From Segatella copri (GTDB lineage Bacteria; Bacteroidota; Bacteroidia; Bacteroidales; Bacteroidaceae): a DNA stretch of 64,000 nucleotides. Location of the stretch: the NCBI RefSeq assembly GCF_002224675.1, contig NZ_NMPZ01000014.1, forward strand, positions 33,498-97,497, given 5' to 3'. The position numbers were made by a program, and so were the translations under genes. Below are positions 53,618-62,678 of this stretch, one piece after another. Every line of letters starts with the position of its first letter. Positions within the stretch are counted from its first letter, which is position 1. The notes under the pieces are model-generated. The model was not told the DNA's origin, ran no database searches, and worked only from the letters and a program-made list of their open reading frames with translations.

Positions 53618-53810
53618 TCAATTTTCTGCGTTTTCTGTCATCATCTATCTTCTGTGCGAAGTTATCACCGATGAAGAGAAGCAATAAGATACCTAGCGTA
53701 GTGAGGAAAGAATTCGTAGTAGTCATTCCTAACTCCGCCTTTGTTATATAAATCAGTCCTCCGATAACGACCAGGAAGACCAATGCCTTTTTCCAATCAA
53801 TATTATGCAT
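53595..53810 (-). CDS. Small two-helix membrane protein (71 aa)
   Basis: The start MHNIDWKKALVFLVVIGGLI is chosen because it gives a normal membrane protein; the longer frame to 53939 crosses a promoter and a terminator. Two hydrophobic segments (about 8-25 and 37-52) are followed by a basic tail KIDDDRKRRK. No family is recognised. It overlaps the start of the kinase-RapZ gene by 23 bases, so translation is probably coupled. Confidence 0.65.
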   Translation of the reverse strand: MHNIDWKKALVFLVVIGGLIYITKAELGMTTTNSFLTTLGILLLLFIGDNFAQKIDDDRKRRKLNDDGKAN

Positions 53811-53836
53811 GATACTCAAAAAAACTATTTGTTCTG

Positions 53837-53844
53837 CAAAGATA
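53837..53844 (-). promoter_or_regulatory. -7 box of the kinase-RapZ / MurU-like / guaA operon
   Basis: TATCTTTG (53844-53837, minus strand) lies 26 bases before the small membrane-protein start codon. No TTG at the usual distance. Confidence 0.5.
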
Positions 53845-53892
53845 CAACATTTTTCTGAGCTAGCCATAAGATTAAGCATATTTTTGAGATGA

Positions 53893-54018
53893 GCACAAAA
53901 AAAATCGGATGTCTCACGACAACCGATTTTCAAAAACAAACTACTTAAAAACTAATCTACTAAAACAAATCAAAAAAATATCTTCATCGACCTCACGGTC
54001 GGTATTACCTTTTCTTTT
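53893..54018 (-). ncRNA. Candidate small RNA between groL and the kinase-RapZ operon
   Basis: On the minus strand a strong promoter (TTTG 54056-54053, 20-nt spacer, TAACTTTG 54032-54025) is followed by about 125 bases without a usable reading frame: the only ATG gives a 5-residue peptide. The stretch contains a small GACC-GTGA-GGTC hairpin near 53990 and ends in a strong terminator. A leader for the small membrane-protein gene is excluded if the terminator works. Confidence 0.55.
53897..53930 (-). terminator. Terminator of the candidate small RNA
   Basis: AAAATCGGATGTC (53901-53913) pairs with GACAACCGATTTT with one mismatch, loop TCAC, and eight T residues on the minus strand. Confidence 0.8.
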
Positions 54019-54024
54019 CGCTTG

Positions 54025-54056
54025 CAAAGTTACAAAAAAAGCGTATTAGCACCAAA
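54025..54056 (-). promoter_or_regulatory. Promoter of the candidate small RNA
   Basis: TTTG, a 20-nt spacer and TAACTTTG (54032-54025), the strictest match to the consensus in this region. Confidence 0.7.
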
Positions 54057-54099
54057 CAATTTTGCGATTTTTTGCATATCAATTGCTAAAAAAACAAAA

Positions 54100-54134
54100 A
54101 AATAGGGATAATTCACTGAGAATCACCCCTATTT
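54100..54134 (-). terminator. Terminator of groS-groL
   Basis: AAATAGGG...CCCTATTT with an imperfect inner stem lies 30 bases after the groL stop codon. Confidence 0.6.
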
Positions 54135-54164
54135 GTTATATTTAGGTTGCAAAAACGCACTCTA

Positions 54165-55826
<1,662 letters not shown>

Positions 55827-56099
55827 TTACTCTTCTACCACAGCGAGAACGTCGCTCTGGCGCATCATCATATACTTAGCACCATCAAACTCAAGTTCAG
55901 TACCAGCATACTTTCCATAGAGAACAGTATCGCCCTCCTTGAGAATCATCTCTTCATCCTTGGTACCCTTACCTGTAGCAACGACCTTACCACGCTGTGG
56001 TTTTTCCTTTGCTGTATCAGGGATAATGATTCCACCTACTTTTTCTTCAGCTGGTGCAGGAAGTACCAGCACTCTATCTGCTAATGGTTTAATATTCAT
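55827..56099 (-). CDS. groS: 10-kDa co-chaperonin GroES
   Basis: GroES caps the GroEL chamber. The 90-residue protein starts [20 protein letters not shown], with the mobile-loop segment [15 protein letters not shown] and the roof motif [12 protein letters not shown]. First gene of the operon. No usual TAnnTTTG box is visible upstream; see the candidate sigma-54-type element. Confidence 0.98.
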   Translation of the reverse strand: MNIKPLADRVLVLPAPAEEKVGGIIIPDTAKEKPQRGKVVATGKGTKDEEMILKEGDTVLYGKYAGTELEFDGAKYMMMRQSDVLAVVEE

Positions 56100-56187
56100 G
56101 ATTCTTATATTTTAATTTGTTATTACTTCTATCTTTCGTCTTCACTTCAGCCTATTCGGGCATACGCCAGACACCCTCACCCTATAC

Positions 56188-56261
56188 GAAAAGCGTGCCA
56201 AAGCGTCAAAACTGACACTTTGGCACGCTCACAACTACGCATCTACTGACATTTCTGTCAG
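56188..56261 (-). promoter_or_regulatory. Candidate sigma-54-like promoter or terminator hairpin upstream of groS
   Basis: On the minus strand TGGCACG (56200-56194) resembles the -24 element, and a GT stands 11 bases further on where GC is expected at -12. The element is the 3' arm of a 17-bp hairpin (AGCGTGCCAAAG / CTTTGGCACGCT) followed by TTTT, so it also looks like a terminator. A 6-bp palindrome CTGACA-TTTC-TGTCAG (56246-56261) lies upstream, like an activator site. The rest of the gap 56100-56455 shows nothing else. Confidence 0.4.
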
Positions 56262-56433
56262 CCTTTACCTAAAAATGCTGAAGCCACCCGTTGGTTTCTT
56301 GGGTAGATAACAAGTGAGTTCACTCTGTCCATCCGTACTGTTCTTCAATACGAACTTCCTTGCTGTGATAAGCATTTTTCGTTAACACAACGTTATATTT
56401 TCATCATTTTTCGGTGTTTTTGTACAATTCTCT

Positions 56434-56463
56434 TTGTCATTTGTTACTTTTTTACTATATTTG
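56434..56463 (+). promoter_or_regulatory. sppA promoter
   Basis: TTG (56434-56436), a 19-nt spacer and TATATTTG (56456-56463), about 38 bases before the start codon. Confidence 0.7.
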
Positions 56464-56501
56464 CAGAAAAATAAATCGGTATCAACGTAATATAGATAGA
56501 T

Positions 56502-58286
56502 ATGAAGCAATTTTTCAAGAATGTAGCCGCTACCATCGTAGGTATCTTCGGATTCGGAATCATCATGGTGATTCTCGCCGTCATCACACTCATTGGTATG
56601 ATGTGCAATAGCAGCAAGACTCCTTCACTGAAAGACAATTCTGTGATGGTGATGAAGCTGCAAGGTCAGATCAGCGATCAGGCAAACGACGACTGGTTGG
56701 GACAGCTCACCGGTAACCAATATAACAACCTTGGCATGAACAATATCCTCTCAGCCATCAAGAAGGCAAAACAGGAGGATAAGGTGAAGGGTATCTATCT
56801 GGAAACGGGTATTCTGAGTACAGACTACGCTACATTGCAGGAAATCCGCAACGCTCTTGCCGACTTCAAGAAGAGCGGCAAGTGGATCATCGCCTATGGT
56901 GATGCCATGACCCAAGGTGGATATTACCTAGCTTCGGTTGCCAACAAGGTATATGTGAACCCGGAAGGTTCGGTAGATTGGCACGGTATTGCCTCACAGA
57001 CACAATATATAAAAGATGTGGCTGCCAAATTTGGCGTTCACTTCACCATTGTAAAGGTGGGCAAATACAAGAGCTTCACCGAGATGTACACAGAGGACAA
57101 GATGAGCGATGCCAACCGCGAACAGGTTACCCGATATATCGGAGGTCTCTGGAATCAGATTCTGGCAGATGTCAGCAAGAGCCGAAACATTTCCAAGGAT
57201 TCCCTGAATCGCTATGCAGACGGACTTATGGCATTCGATGATACCAAGCTCTTGAAATCCAGAAAGATGGTAGATGGATTCTGCTATTATGATGAAATCA
57301 GAGACGTAATAAAGAAACAGCTCGGTCTGAAAACCGATGAGAAGATTTGTCAGGTATCTATGAGTGATGTAAATGCAGCCGTAGATGACAGTAACCTTCT
57401 TGGCGACCAGATTGCTGTATATTATTGCCAGGGAGAAATCGTAAGAGTAGCAACTCCAGGCGCATTCGGCAGCGAGCAGCAGATTGTGAGCAACGACGTG
57501 ATCCAGGATCTGCAGGATCTGGGCAACGACAAGAACATCAAGGCTGTGGTACTCCGCATCAACTCAGGTGGTGGCGATGCCTATGCCTCAGAACAGATCT
57601 GGCGTGCAGTCAGTCAGCTCAACAAGAAGAAACCAGTAGTGGTATCCATGGGTGGTATGGCAGCTTCGGGTGCATATTATATGAGTATGGGTGCCAGCTA
57701 TATCATGGCTCAGCCAACAACACTGACGGGCAGTATCGGTATCTTCGGTGCCTTGCCAGACATCAGTGACCTGATGACCAAGAAGCTGGGATTCAAATAT
57801 GACGAGGTAAAGACCAACCGCAACAGTGCCTACGGCAGTGCCGGCAGTGCCCGTCCTTGGAGAGCAGAAGAAATCGGCCATCTCCAGGCTTATGTAAACC
57901 GCGGTTATGCTCTCTTCCGCCAGCGTGTGGCTGATGGCAGAAAGATGAAGACCGAAGAAGTGGAGAAGATTGCACAAGGAAGAGTATGGCTCGGAACCGA
58001 CGCCAAGAGCATCAAACTGATTGACGGTTTTGGCAGTCTCGATGACGCTGTTGCCAAGGCAGCCCAACTTGCCAAGGTTTCCGATTACGGAACCACAGAG
58101 TATCCTATGCCTGCAGACTGGATAGACCAGCTTTTAGACGGACTGTCAGGCAGCGGCGGCAACTATCTCGATGAGCAGTTACGACTCACACTGGGTGACC
58201 TCTACCAACCATTTATGATGATTCGCAACATCAAGGAGAAAGAACCAGTGCAGGCAGCAATGCCATTCGTACTGAATATACATTAA
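56502..58286 (+). CDS. sppA: Signal peptide peptidase SppA, 67K type
   Basis: SppA degrades cleaved signal peptides in the inner membrane. The 594-residue protein has one N-terminal membrane helix (about 8-30) and two S49 domains: the first holds the catalytic-Lys region VKVGKYKSFTEMYT, the second the nucleophile Ser region MGGMAASGAYYMSMGAS with TGSIGIFG. Full length for the tandem-domain type. It starts the sppA - lpxK - purine nucleoside phosphorylase - thiL run. Confidence 0.96.
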   Translation: MKQFFKNVAATIVGIFGFGIIMVILAVITLIGMMCNSSKTPSLKDNSVMVMKLQGQISDQANDDWLGQLTGNQYNNLGMNNILSAIKKAKQEDKVKGIYLETGILSTDYATLQEIRNALADFKKSGKWIIAYGDAMTQGGYYLASVANKVYVNPEGSVDWHGIASQTQYIKDVAAKFGVHFTIVKVGKYKSFTEMYTEDKMSDANREQVTRYIGGLWNQILADVSKSRNISKDSLNRYADGLMAFDDTKLLKSRKMVDGFCYYDEIRDVIKKQLGLKTDEKICQVSMSDVNAAVDDSNLLGDQIAVYYCQGEIVRVATPGAFGSEQQIVSNDVIQDLQDLGNDKNIKAVVLRINSGGGDAYASEQIWRAVSQLNKKKPVVVSMGGMAASGAYYMSMGASYIMAQPTTLTGSIGIFGALPDISDLMTKKLGFKYDEVKTNRNSAYGSAGSARPWRAEEIGHLQAYVNRGYALFRQRVADGRKMKTEEVEKIAQGRVWLGTDAKSIKLIDGFGSLDDAVAKAAQLAKVSDYGTTEYPMPADWIDQLLDGLSGSGGNYLDEQLRLTLGDLYQPFMMIRNIKEKEPVQAAMPFVLNIH

Positions 58287-58320
58287 TATATATAATAAGG
58301 TATAAAAAAGGAGTGAGGAA

Positions 58321-59490
58321 ATGAGAACAGAAGGAGATCTGATAAAGATCAACGATTGGCTGCTACCGCTCAGTTGGATATACGGCAGCATCGTAAGATT
58401 CCGCAACTGGCTCTTCGACATCGGATTGAAGAAGAGCCGCGACTTCTCGATTCCCGTCATCTCGGTGGGCAATATCACCGTGGGCGGTTCGGGAAAGACC
58501 CCGCATGTGGAATACTTGATTCGCCTCTTGCATGACAAGGTGAAAATTGCCGTGCTGTCACGTGGATACAAACGCAAGAGCCACGGATATGTACTTGCAG
58601 ATGAAAATACAGAAATGTCGGATATCGGTGATGAGCCATTCCAGATGTACCAGAAGTTTTCTGATATCTACGTAGCGGTAGATGCCAAACGAGTAAGAGG
58701 CATCAACAACCTGCAAAGCAACGAAGAGACCAAGGATGTAGATGTGGTATTGCTTGATGATGCCTTCCAGCATCGCTATGTCAAACCAGGCATCAATATC
58801 CTTCTGGTAGATTACCATCGTCTCATCATCTACGACAAGATGCTACCAGCAGGAAGACTGCGCGAACCATTGAGCGGAAAGAGCCGTGCCGACATCGTGA
58901 TTATCACCAAATGTCCAAAGGATCTGAAACCTATGGAGTTTCGTGTACTCACCAAGGCTATGGATCTCTATCCATTCCAGAAACTCTACTTCACCTGCAT
59001 CGACTACGATACACTGAAGGGTGTTTTCACTGGAAAAGAACTGAAAGATCCAAAAGACTATCACGTGCTTCTGCTCACCGGCATCGCATCTCCAAAACAG
59101 ATGGAGCACGACCTGAAACCGATGGTCAAGGAGATGAAGTCTCTCTCTTTCGGCGACCATCACCGCTTCAAGAACAAAGACATTGACCGCATCAATGAGG
59201 CATTCGAAGCCTTGCCGGAACCACGCATCATCATCACAACAGAAAAGGATGCCGTGAGACTGAGAGAGGCAGAAGGACTCTACGAGAGTGTGAAAGAAAG
59301 CATGTACGAATTGCCTATCAAGGTAAGCTTCATGCTTGACCAAGAAGATAATTTTAACGAAAAGATAATAAGCTATGTACGAAAAAATTCAAGAAACAGC
59401 ATCCTGGCTAAGAGAAAGGATGAGCACAAGTCCGAAGACTGCAATCATTCTGGGAACAGGTCTCGGACAATTAGCTTCAGAAATAACTGA
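58321..59490 (+). CDS. lpxK: Tetraacyldisaccharide 4'-kinase
   Basis: LpxK phosphorylates the 4'-position of the lipid A precursor at the inner membrane. The 389-residue protein has the P-loop VGNITVGGSGKTPHVEY (about 50-66) and VVLLDDAFQHRYVKPG. The last 38 codons run over the start of the next gene: the overlap is 116 bases. The family's homology should end about VRKNSRN, so the rest (ILAKRKDEHKSED onwards) is an extension in the other frame of the phosphorylase gene. Confidence 0.96.
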   Translation: MRTEGDLIKINDWLLPLSWIYGSIVRFRNWLFDIGLKKSRDFSIPVISVGNITVGGSGKTPHVEYLIRLLHDKVKIAVLSRGYKRKSHGYVLADENTEMSDIGDEPFQMYQKFSDIYVAVDAKRVRGINNLQSNEETKDVDVVLLDDAFQHRYVKPGINILLVDYHRLIIYDKMLPAGRLREPLSGKSRADIVIITKCPKDLKPMEFRVLTKAMDLYPFQKLYFTCIDYDTLKGVFTGKELKDPKDYHVLLLTGIASPKQMEHDLKPMVKEMKSLSFGDHHRFKNKDIDRINEAFEALPEPRIIITTEKDAVRLREAEGLYESVKESMYELPIKVSFMLDQEDNFNEKIISYVRKNSRNSILAKRKDEHKSEDCNHSGNRSRTISFRNN

Positions 59491-60184
59491 TAGTTACGAA
59501 TTCCCATATAGTGAAATTCCTAACTTCCCGGTATCTACCGTAGAAGGACATGCAGGCAAGCTCATCTTCGGAAAGCTGGGCGGCAAGGACATCATGGCAA
59601 TGGAAGGCAGATTCCACTTCTATGAGGGATATAATATGAAGGAAGTAACATTCCCTGAGCGCGTGATGTTCGAGTTGGGCATCGAGACCCTCTTCGTAAG
59701 CAATGCCTCTGGCGGAATGAACCCTAAGTTCCAGATCGGCGACCTGATGGTTATCGACGACCACATCAACTTCTTCCCAGAGCATCCATTGCGTGGCAAG
59801 AACTTCCCTACCGGTCCTCGCTTCCCTGACATGCACGAGGCATACGACAAGCAGCTCCGTGATCTTGCCGACGAGATTGCCAAGGAGAAGAACATTCCTG
59901 TTCAGCATGGTGTATATGTAGGCGTCCAGGGTCCTACCTTCGAGACTCCGGCAGAATATCGTATGTATCGTACCCTGGGTGGTGATGCTGTAGGTATGAG
60001 CACCGTTCCTGAGGTAATCGTGGCCCGCCATTGCGGCATCAAGGTATTCGGCATCAGCATCATCACCGACCTCGGCGGCTTCGACGTTCCTGTAGAGGTT
60101 AGCCATGAGGAGGTACAGATTGCTGCCAATGCTGCTCAGCCTAAGATGACTGAGATTATGCGAGAAATGATTCGCAGATCATAA
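59375..60184 (+). CDS. Purine nucleoside phosphorylase
   Basis: It cleaves inosine/guanosine (or similar) with phosphate in purine salvage. The 269-residue trimeric-type PNP begins MYEKIQETASWLRERM, and has AIILGTGLGQLA (phosphate loop), VEGHAGKLIFG, NASGGMNPKFQIGD, QGPTFETPAEYRM and DAVGMSTVPEV. The start lies 116 bases inside lpxK and is well supported by the family's usual N-terminus. Its codons run in a different frame. Confidence 0.95.
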   Translation: MYEKIQETASWLRERMSTSPKTAIILGTGLGQLASEITDSYEFPYSEIPNFPVSTVEGHAGKLIFGKLGGKDIMAMEGRFHFYEGYNMKEVTFPERVMFELGIETLFVSNASGGMNPKFQIGDLMVIDDHINFFPEHPLRGKNFPTGPRFPDMHEAYDKQLRDLADEIAKEKNIPVQHGVYVGVQGPTFETPAEYRMYRTLGGDAVGMSTVPEVIVARHCGIKVFGISIITDLGGFDVPVEVSHEEVQIAANAAQPKMTEIMREMIRRS

Positions 60185-60210
60185 TTATTAATTATAAATT
60201 ATAAATTATC

Positions 60211-61320
60211 TTGGATATAGCTAAGTTGGGTGAGTTTGGACTGATAGACCATCTCACCAAAGGATATGAAAACAAGAATGCCTCTACTGTTTATGGCGTA
60301 GGCGATGACTGTGCGGTGATGCACTATCCCGACAAGGAGGTGCTGATGACTACCGACATGCTGATGGAAGGTGTGCATTTCGACCTGACCTATATTGATA
60401 TGCAGCACTTGGGTTACAAGAGTGCCATGGTCAATATCAGCGACATCTTCGCCATGAACGGAACGCCACGCCAGATGGTGGTAAGCATTGCACTGAGCAA
60501 GCGCTTCAAGGTAGAAGACCTTGATGAATTCTACAGAGGCCTGCGTATGGCTTGCGATAAGTTTGGCGTTGACATCGTAGGTGGCGACACCACTTCCTCA
60601 CTCACCGGTCTTGCCATCAGCATCACCTGCATTGGCGAGGCAGCAAAGGAAGATATCGTATATCGCAGCGGTGCCAAGGAAACAGACCTCATTTGTGTAA
60701 CCGGCGACCTGGGTGCTGCCTACATGGGTCTGCAGCTCCTGGAACGCGAAAAGGCTGTATATTACGGACAGGTAGAAGACATCCGCAAGAAGATGGCAGA
60801 GGCAAAAGCGCAGGGTGACGACCAGAAGTTGGCAGCCCTCAACAAAGACTTGCAGGAAATGCGTAACTTCCAGCCAGACTTCGCCGGCAAGGAATACCTG
60901 CTGCAGCGTCAGCTTCAGCCAGAAGCTCGCGGCGACATCATAGCCCAGCTCCGTGAGGCAGGTATCCGCCCTACCGCTATGATGGATATCAGCGACGGCT
61001 TGAGCAGCGAGTTGATGCACATCTGCGAACAGAGCAACTGCGGCTGTCGTGTCTATGAGAAGAATATCCCTATCGACTACCAGACAGCAGTTCAGGCAGA
61101 GGAATTCAACATGAACCTCACTACCTGTGCCATGAATGGTGGCGAAGACTATGAGCTTCTCTTTACCGTTCCTATCGGCGACCATGCCAAGATTGAGGAA
61201 ATGGAAGGCGTGAAACAGATTGGTTACATCACCAAGGAGAGCCTCGGCAAGTTCCTCATTACCCGCGATGGTCAGGAATTCGAACTCAAGGCGCAGGGAT
61301 GGAATCCTCTGAAAGACTAG
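60211..61320 (+). CDS. thiL: Thiamine-monophosphate kinase (TTG start)
   Basis: ThiL makes thiamine diphosphate from the monophosphate. The protein (369 residues) starts MDIAKLGEFGLIDHL with a TTG codon; the first in-frame ATG would cut off this conserved N-terminus. VGDDCAVM, VGGDTTSSLTGLAIS, VTGDLGAAYMGL and MDISDGLSSELMHI are metal and ATP motifs. A helical insert of about 30 residues (QVEDIRKKMAEAKAQGDD) makes it longer than E. coli ThiL (325). Preceded by 26 AT-rich bases with repeated ATTATAAATT. Confidence 0.95.
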   Translation: MDIAKLGEFGLIDHLTKGYENKNASTVYGVGDDCAVMHYPDKEVLMTTDMLMEGVHFDLTYIDMQHLGYKSAMVNISDIFAMNGTPRQMVVSIALSKRFKVEDLDEFYRGLRMACDKFGVDIVGGDTTSSLTGLAISITCIGEAAKEDIVYRSGAKETDLICVTGDLGAAYMGLQLLEREKAVYYGQVEDIRKKMAEAKAQGDDQKLAALNKDLQEMRNFQPDFAGKEYLLQRQLQPEARGDIIAQLREAGIRPTAMMDISDGLSSELMHICEQSNCGCRVYEKNIPIDYQTAVQAEEFNMNLTTCAMNGGEDYELLFTVPIGDHAKIEEMEGVKQIGYITKESLGKFLITRDGQEFELKAQGWNPLKD

Positions 61321-61326
61321 TTTTAC

Positions 61327-61368
61327 GAATCGCCTTCTCTAAGGAAGAAACCCGAAAGAGGCGATTTT
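61327..61368 (+). terminator. Terminator of the sppA-thiL operon
   Basis: AATCGCCT and AGGCGATT form the outer stem of an imperfect hairpin followed by TTAG, shortly after the thiL stop. Confidence 0.5.
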
Positions 61369-61409
61369 AGTTAATAAACATTAAGCAAGAGAAAATATTT
61401 GGTTTTCTC

Positions 61410-61440
61410 TTGCTCAATTAAAATTTTTGTTGTACCTTTG
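61410..61440 (+). promoter_or_regulatory. tRNA-Phe promoter
   Basis: TTG (61410-61412), a 20-nt spacer and TACCTTTG (61433-61440), followed by CAACCGC. The same -7 box and start region occur before tRNA-His and tRNA-Ser. Confidence 0.75.
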
Positions 61441-61459
61441 CAACCGCAAAAAGCAAGAT

Positions 61460-61532
61460 GGTGCCATAGCTCAGTTGGTAGAGCAAAGGACTGAAAATCC
61501 TTGTGTCCCCGGTTCGATTCCTGGTGGTACCA
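61460..61532 (+). tRNA. tRNA-Phe (GAA)
   Basis: A cloverleaf with anticodon GAA in loop CTGAAAA, anticodon stem AAGGA/TCCTT, acceptor GGTGCCA/TGGTACC with one G-U pair, discriminator A. The T stem CCCGG/CCTGG has a C-U mismatch. CCA is not encoded. Confidence 0.93.
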
Positions 61533-61550
61533 CTCCTCCTTTCATTTAGG

Positions 61551-61584
61551 CGGTTTCTGACTTCGGTTAGAGCCGCCTTTTTAC
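61551..61584 (+). terminator. Terminator of tRNA-Phe
   Basis: AGGCGG and CCGCCT flank an imperfect stem with TTCGG, followed by TTTTT. Confidence 0.7.
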
Positions 61585-61604
61585 GTATTCTGAAAAGGAG
61601 ATAA

Positions 61605-61754
61605 AACAGCATCGTTGCTCACGGCGCAGAGGGAATGGTTCACGACATTACCGTCAAGGATACCTATATCTTCTACAATCAGAAGGCTCAGGATATCAAT
61701 GAGACTTGCAAAATCAAGCTCGAGAATGTGAACTTCGCTACTTTTGCAAAGTAA
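61605..61754 (+). pseudogene. C-terminal fragment of an unidentified gene beside tRNA-Phe
   Basis: A frame opens right after an in-frame TAA and reads NSIVAHGAEGMVHDITVKDT, then YIFYNQKAQDINETCKIKLE and a NVNFATFAK end. It has the alternating pattern of beta-helix or surface proteins, but no start codon near the top (first ATG at 61635, 39 residues) and no promoter. It looks like the last 49 codons of a larger gene left behind next to a tRNA. No family identified. Confidence 0.5.
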
Positions 61755-61796
61755 GAAACCATATCGCAAACCATTCTCTCTAAATGCGTCAAACAC

Positions 61797-62477
61797 TTAC
61801 CTTACAACAGTAAGCGTCTTTTCGCAGACAGAGAAATGAATATCCAGACCCTCATAAGGCATTCCATAAACCTTATGAGGGTCTTTCTGGTAATGCGGAC
61901 GAGGATCCTGCGCCAGAACCTCTTTCAAGATTTCAATCTTCTCATCATTCAATCCCTGGCAAATCAGGTATTCCCTTATTTCCCCGGAAATCTCAACATC
62001 CAGCTTCGCCCATTTCCGATCATCCACGAATCCACTTCGTGCATCAGGATGACAATCGGCATACACCACGTAAGGCTTGATATCATAGATGGGAGTACCA
62101 TCCATCAGGTCACCACCCTTTACATGAATGACAGGTCCCTTGCTTGTTTCCCATTCAATACGGGAGATTTTCACGGATGACAATCCGATGTTGTTCGGAC
62201 GGAAAGGACTGCGGGTAGCAAATACCCCGACCTTCTCGTTACCTCCCAAGACAGGAGGCCTTACAACCGGACTGTTCGCCTTATGCTTATTTGCCGAGAA
62301 TTCCCAGATAAGCCAGAGGAAATCGAAACCTTCCATTCCTCTGAGGAAATCCGGATTGCGATATTCGGGTTCAAAAACAATCTGTCCTTCCAGTTCCGCC
62401 ACCAATCCAGCCTGCTTGGGAATACCAAACTTGCTGCTGAACGGAGAACGGAATCTTGCTATTGGTTTTATTTCCAT
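61797..62477 (-). CDS. trmO: tRNA (N6-threonylcarbamoyladenosine-37 N6)-methyltransferase TrmO
   Basis: TrmO methylates t6A37 of some tRNAs with SAM. The 226-residue protein has the N-terminal IKPIARFRSPFSSKFGIPKQAGL and the motif GVFATRSPFRPNNIGLSSVKI, which carry the SAM-binding and catalytic residues of the UPF0066/TsaA family, then a C-terminal domain. With tsaC in the window, two enzymes of the t6A pathway are represented. It converges with the fragment by tRNA-Phe. Confidence 0.93.
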   Translation of the reverse strand: MEIKPIARFRSPFSSKFGIPKQAGLVAELEGQIVFEPEYRNPDFLRGMEGFDFLWLIWEFSANKHKANSPVVRPPVLGGNEKVGVFATRSPFRPNNIGLSSVKISRIEWETSKGPVIHVKGGDLMDGTPIYDIKPYVVYADCHPDARSGFVDDRKWAKLDVEISGEIREYLICQGLNDEKIEILKEVLAQDPRPHYQKDPHKVYGMPYEGLDIHFSVCEKTLTVVR

Positions 62478-62544
62478 ATCTTTATATTATTGATTTTAGT
62501 TCCTTTTTTCATATACTGGGGTATATTTCCATATATTCCAATGA

Positions 62545-62563
62545 TTACACCTTATTATATATA
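62545..62563 (+). repeat. Recurring word TTACACCTTATTATATATA
   Basis: The same 19-base word is found at 32370-32388, and its first 16 bases at 43744-43759; a 15-base part occurs on the minus strand at 58287-58301. All are in non-coding or near-non-coding DNA. Function unknown. Confidence 0.5.
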
Positions 62564-62602
62564 GTACATTATATATATAGTACGAAAAAAGCGCCCGATT
62601 AT

Positions 62603-62633
62603 TTTGTTGTCTCCACAAAATAATGTACCTTTG
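62603..62633 (+). promoter_or_regulatory. thyX promoter
   Basis: TTTG (62603-62606), a 19-nt spacer and TACCTTTG (62626-62633), about 45 bases before the start codon. Confidence 0.7.
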
Positions 62634-62678
62634 CACCATGATATTAACAAGCAATCAATGAAATAAAAAGAGAAAACA

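Noticed and set aside
53811..53939. Longer N-terminus for the 71-residue membrane protein
   Set aside because: It would cover a -7 box and a terminator, and the residues are not hydrophobic or family-like.
61460..61800. A genomic island at tRNA-Phe
   Set aside because: No integrase, no repeated tRNA end and no foreign genes are seen; only a 49-codon fragment remains.
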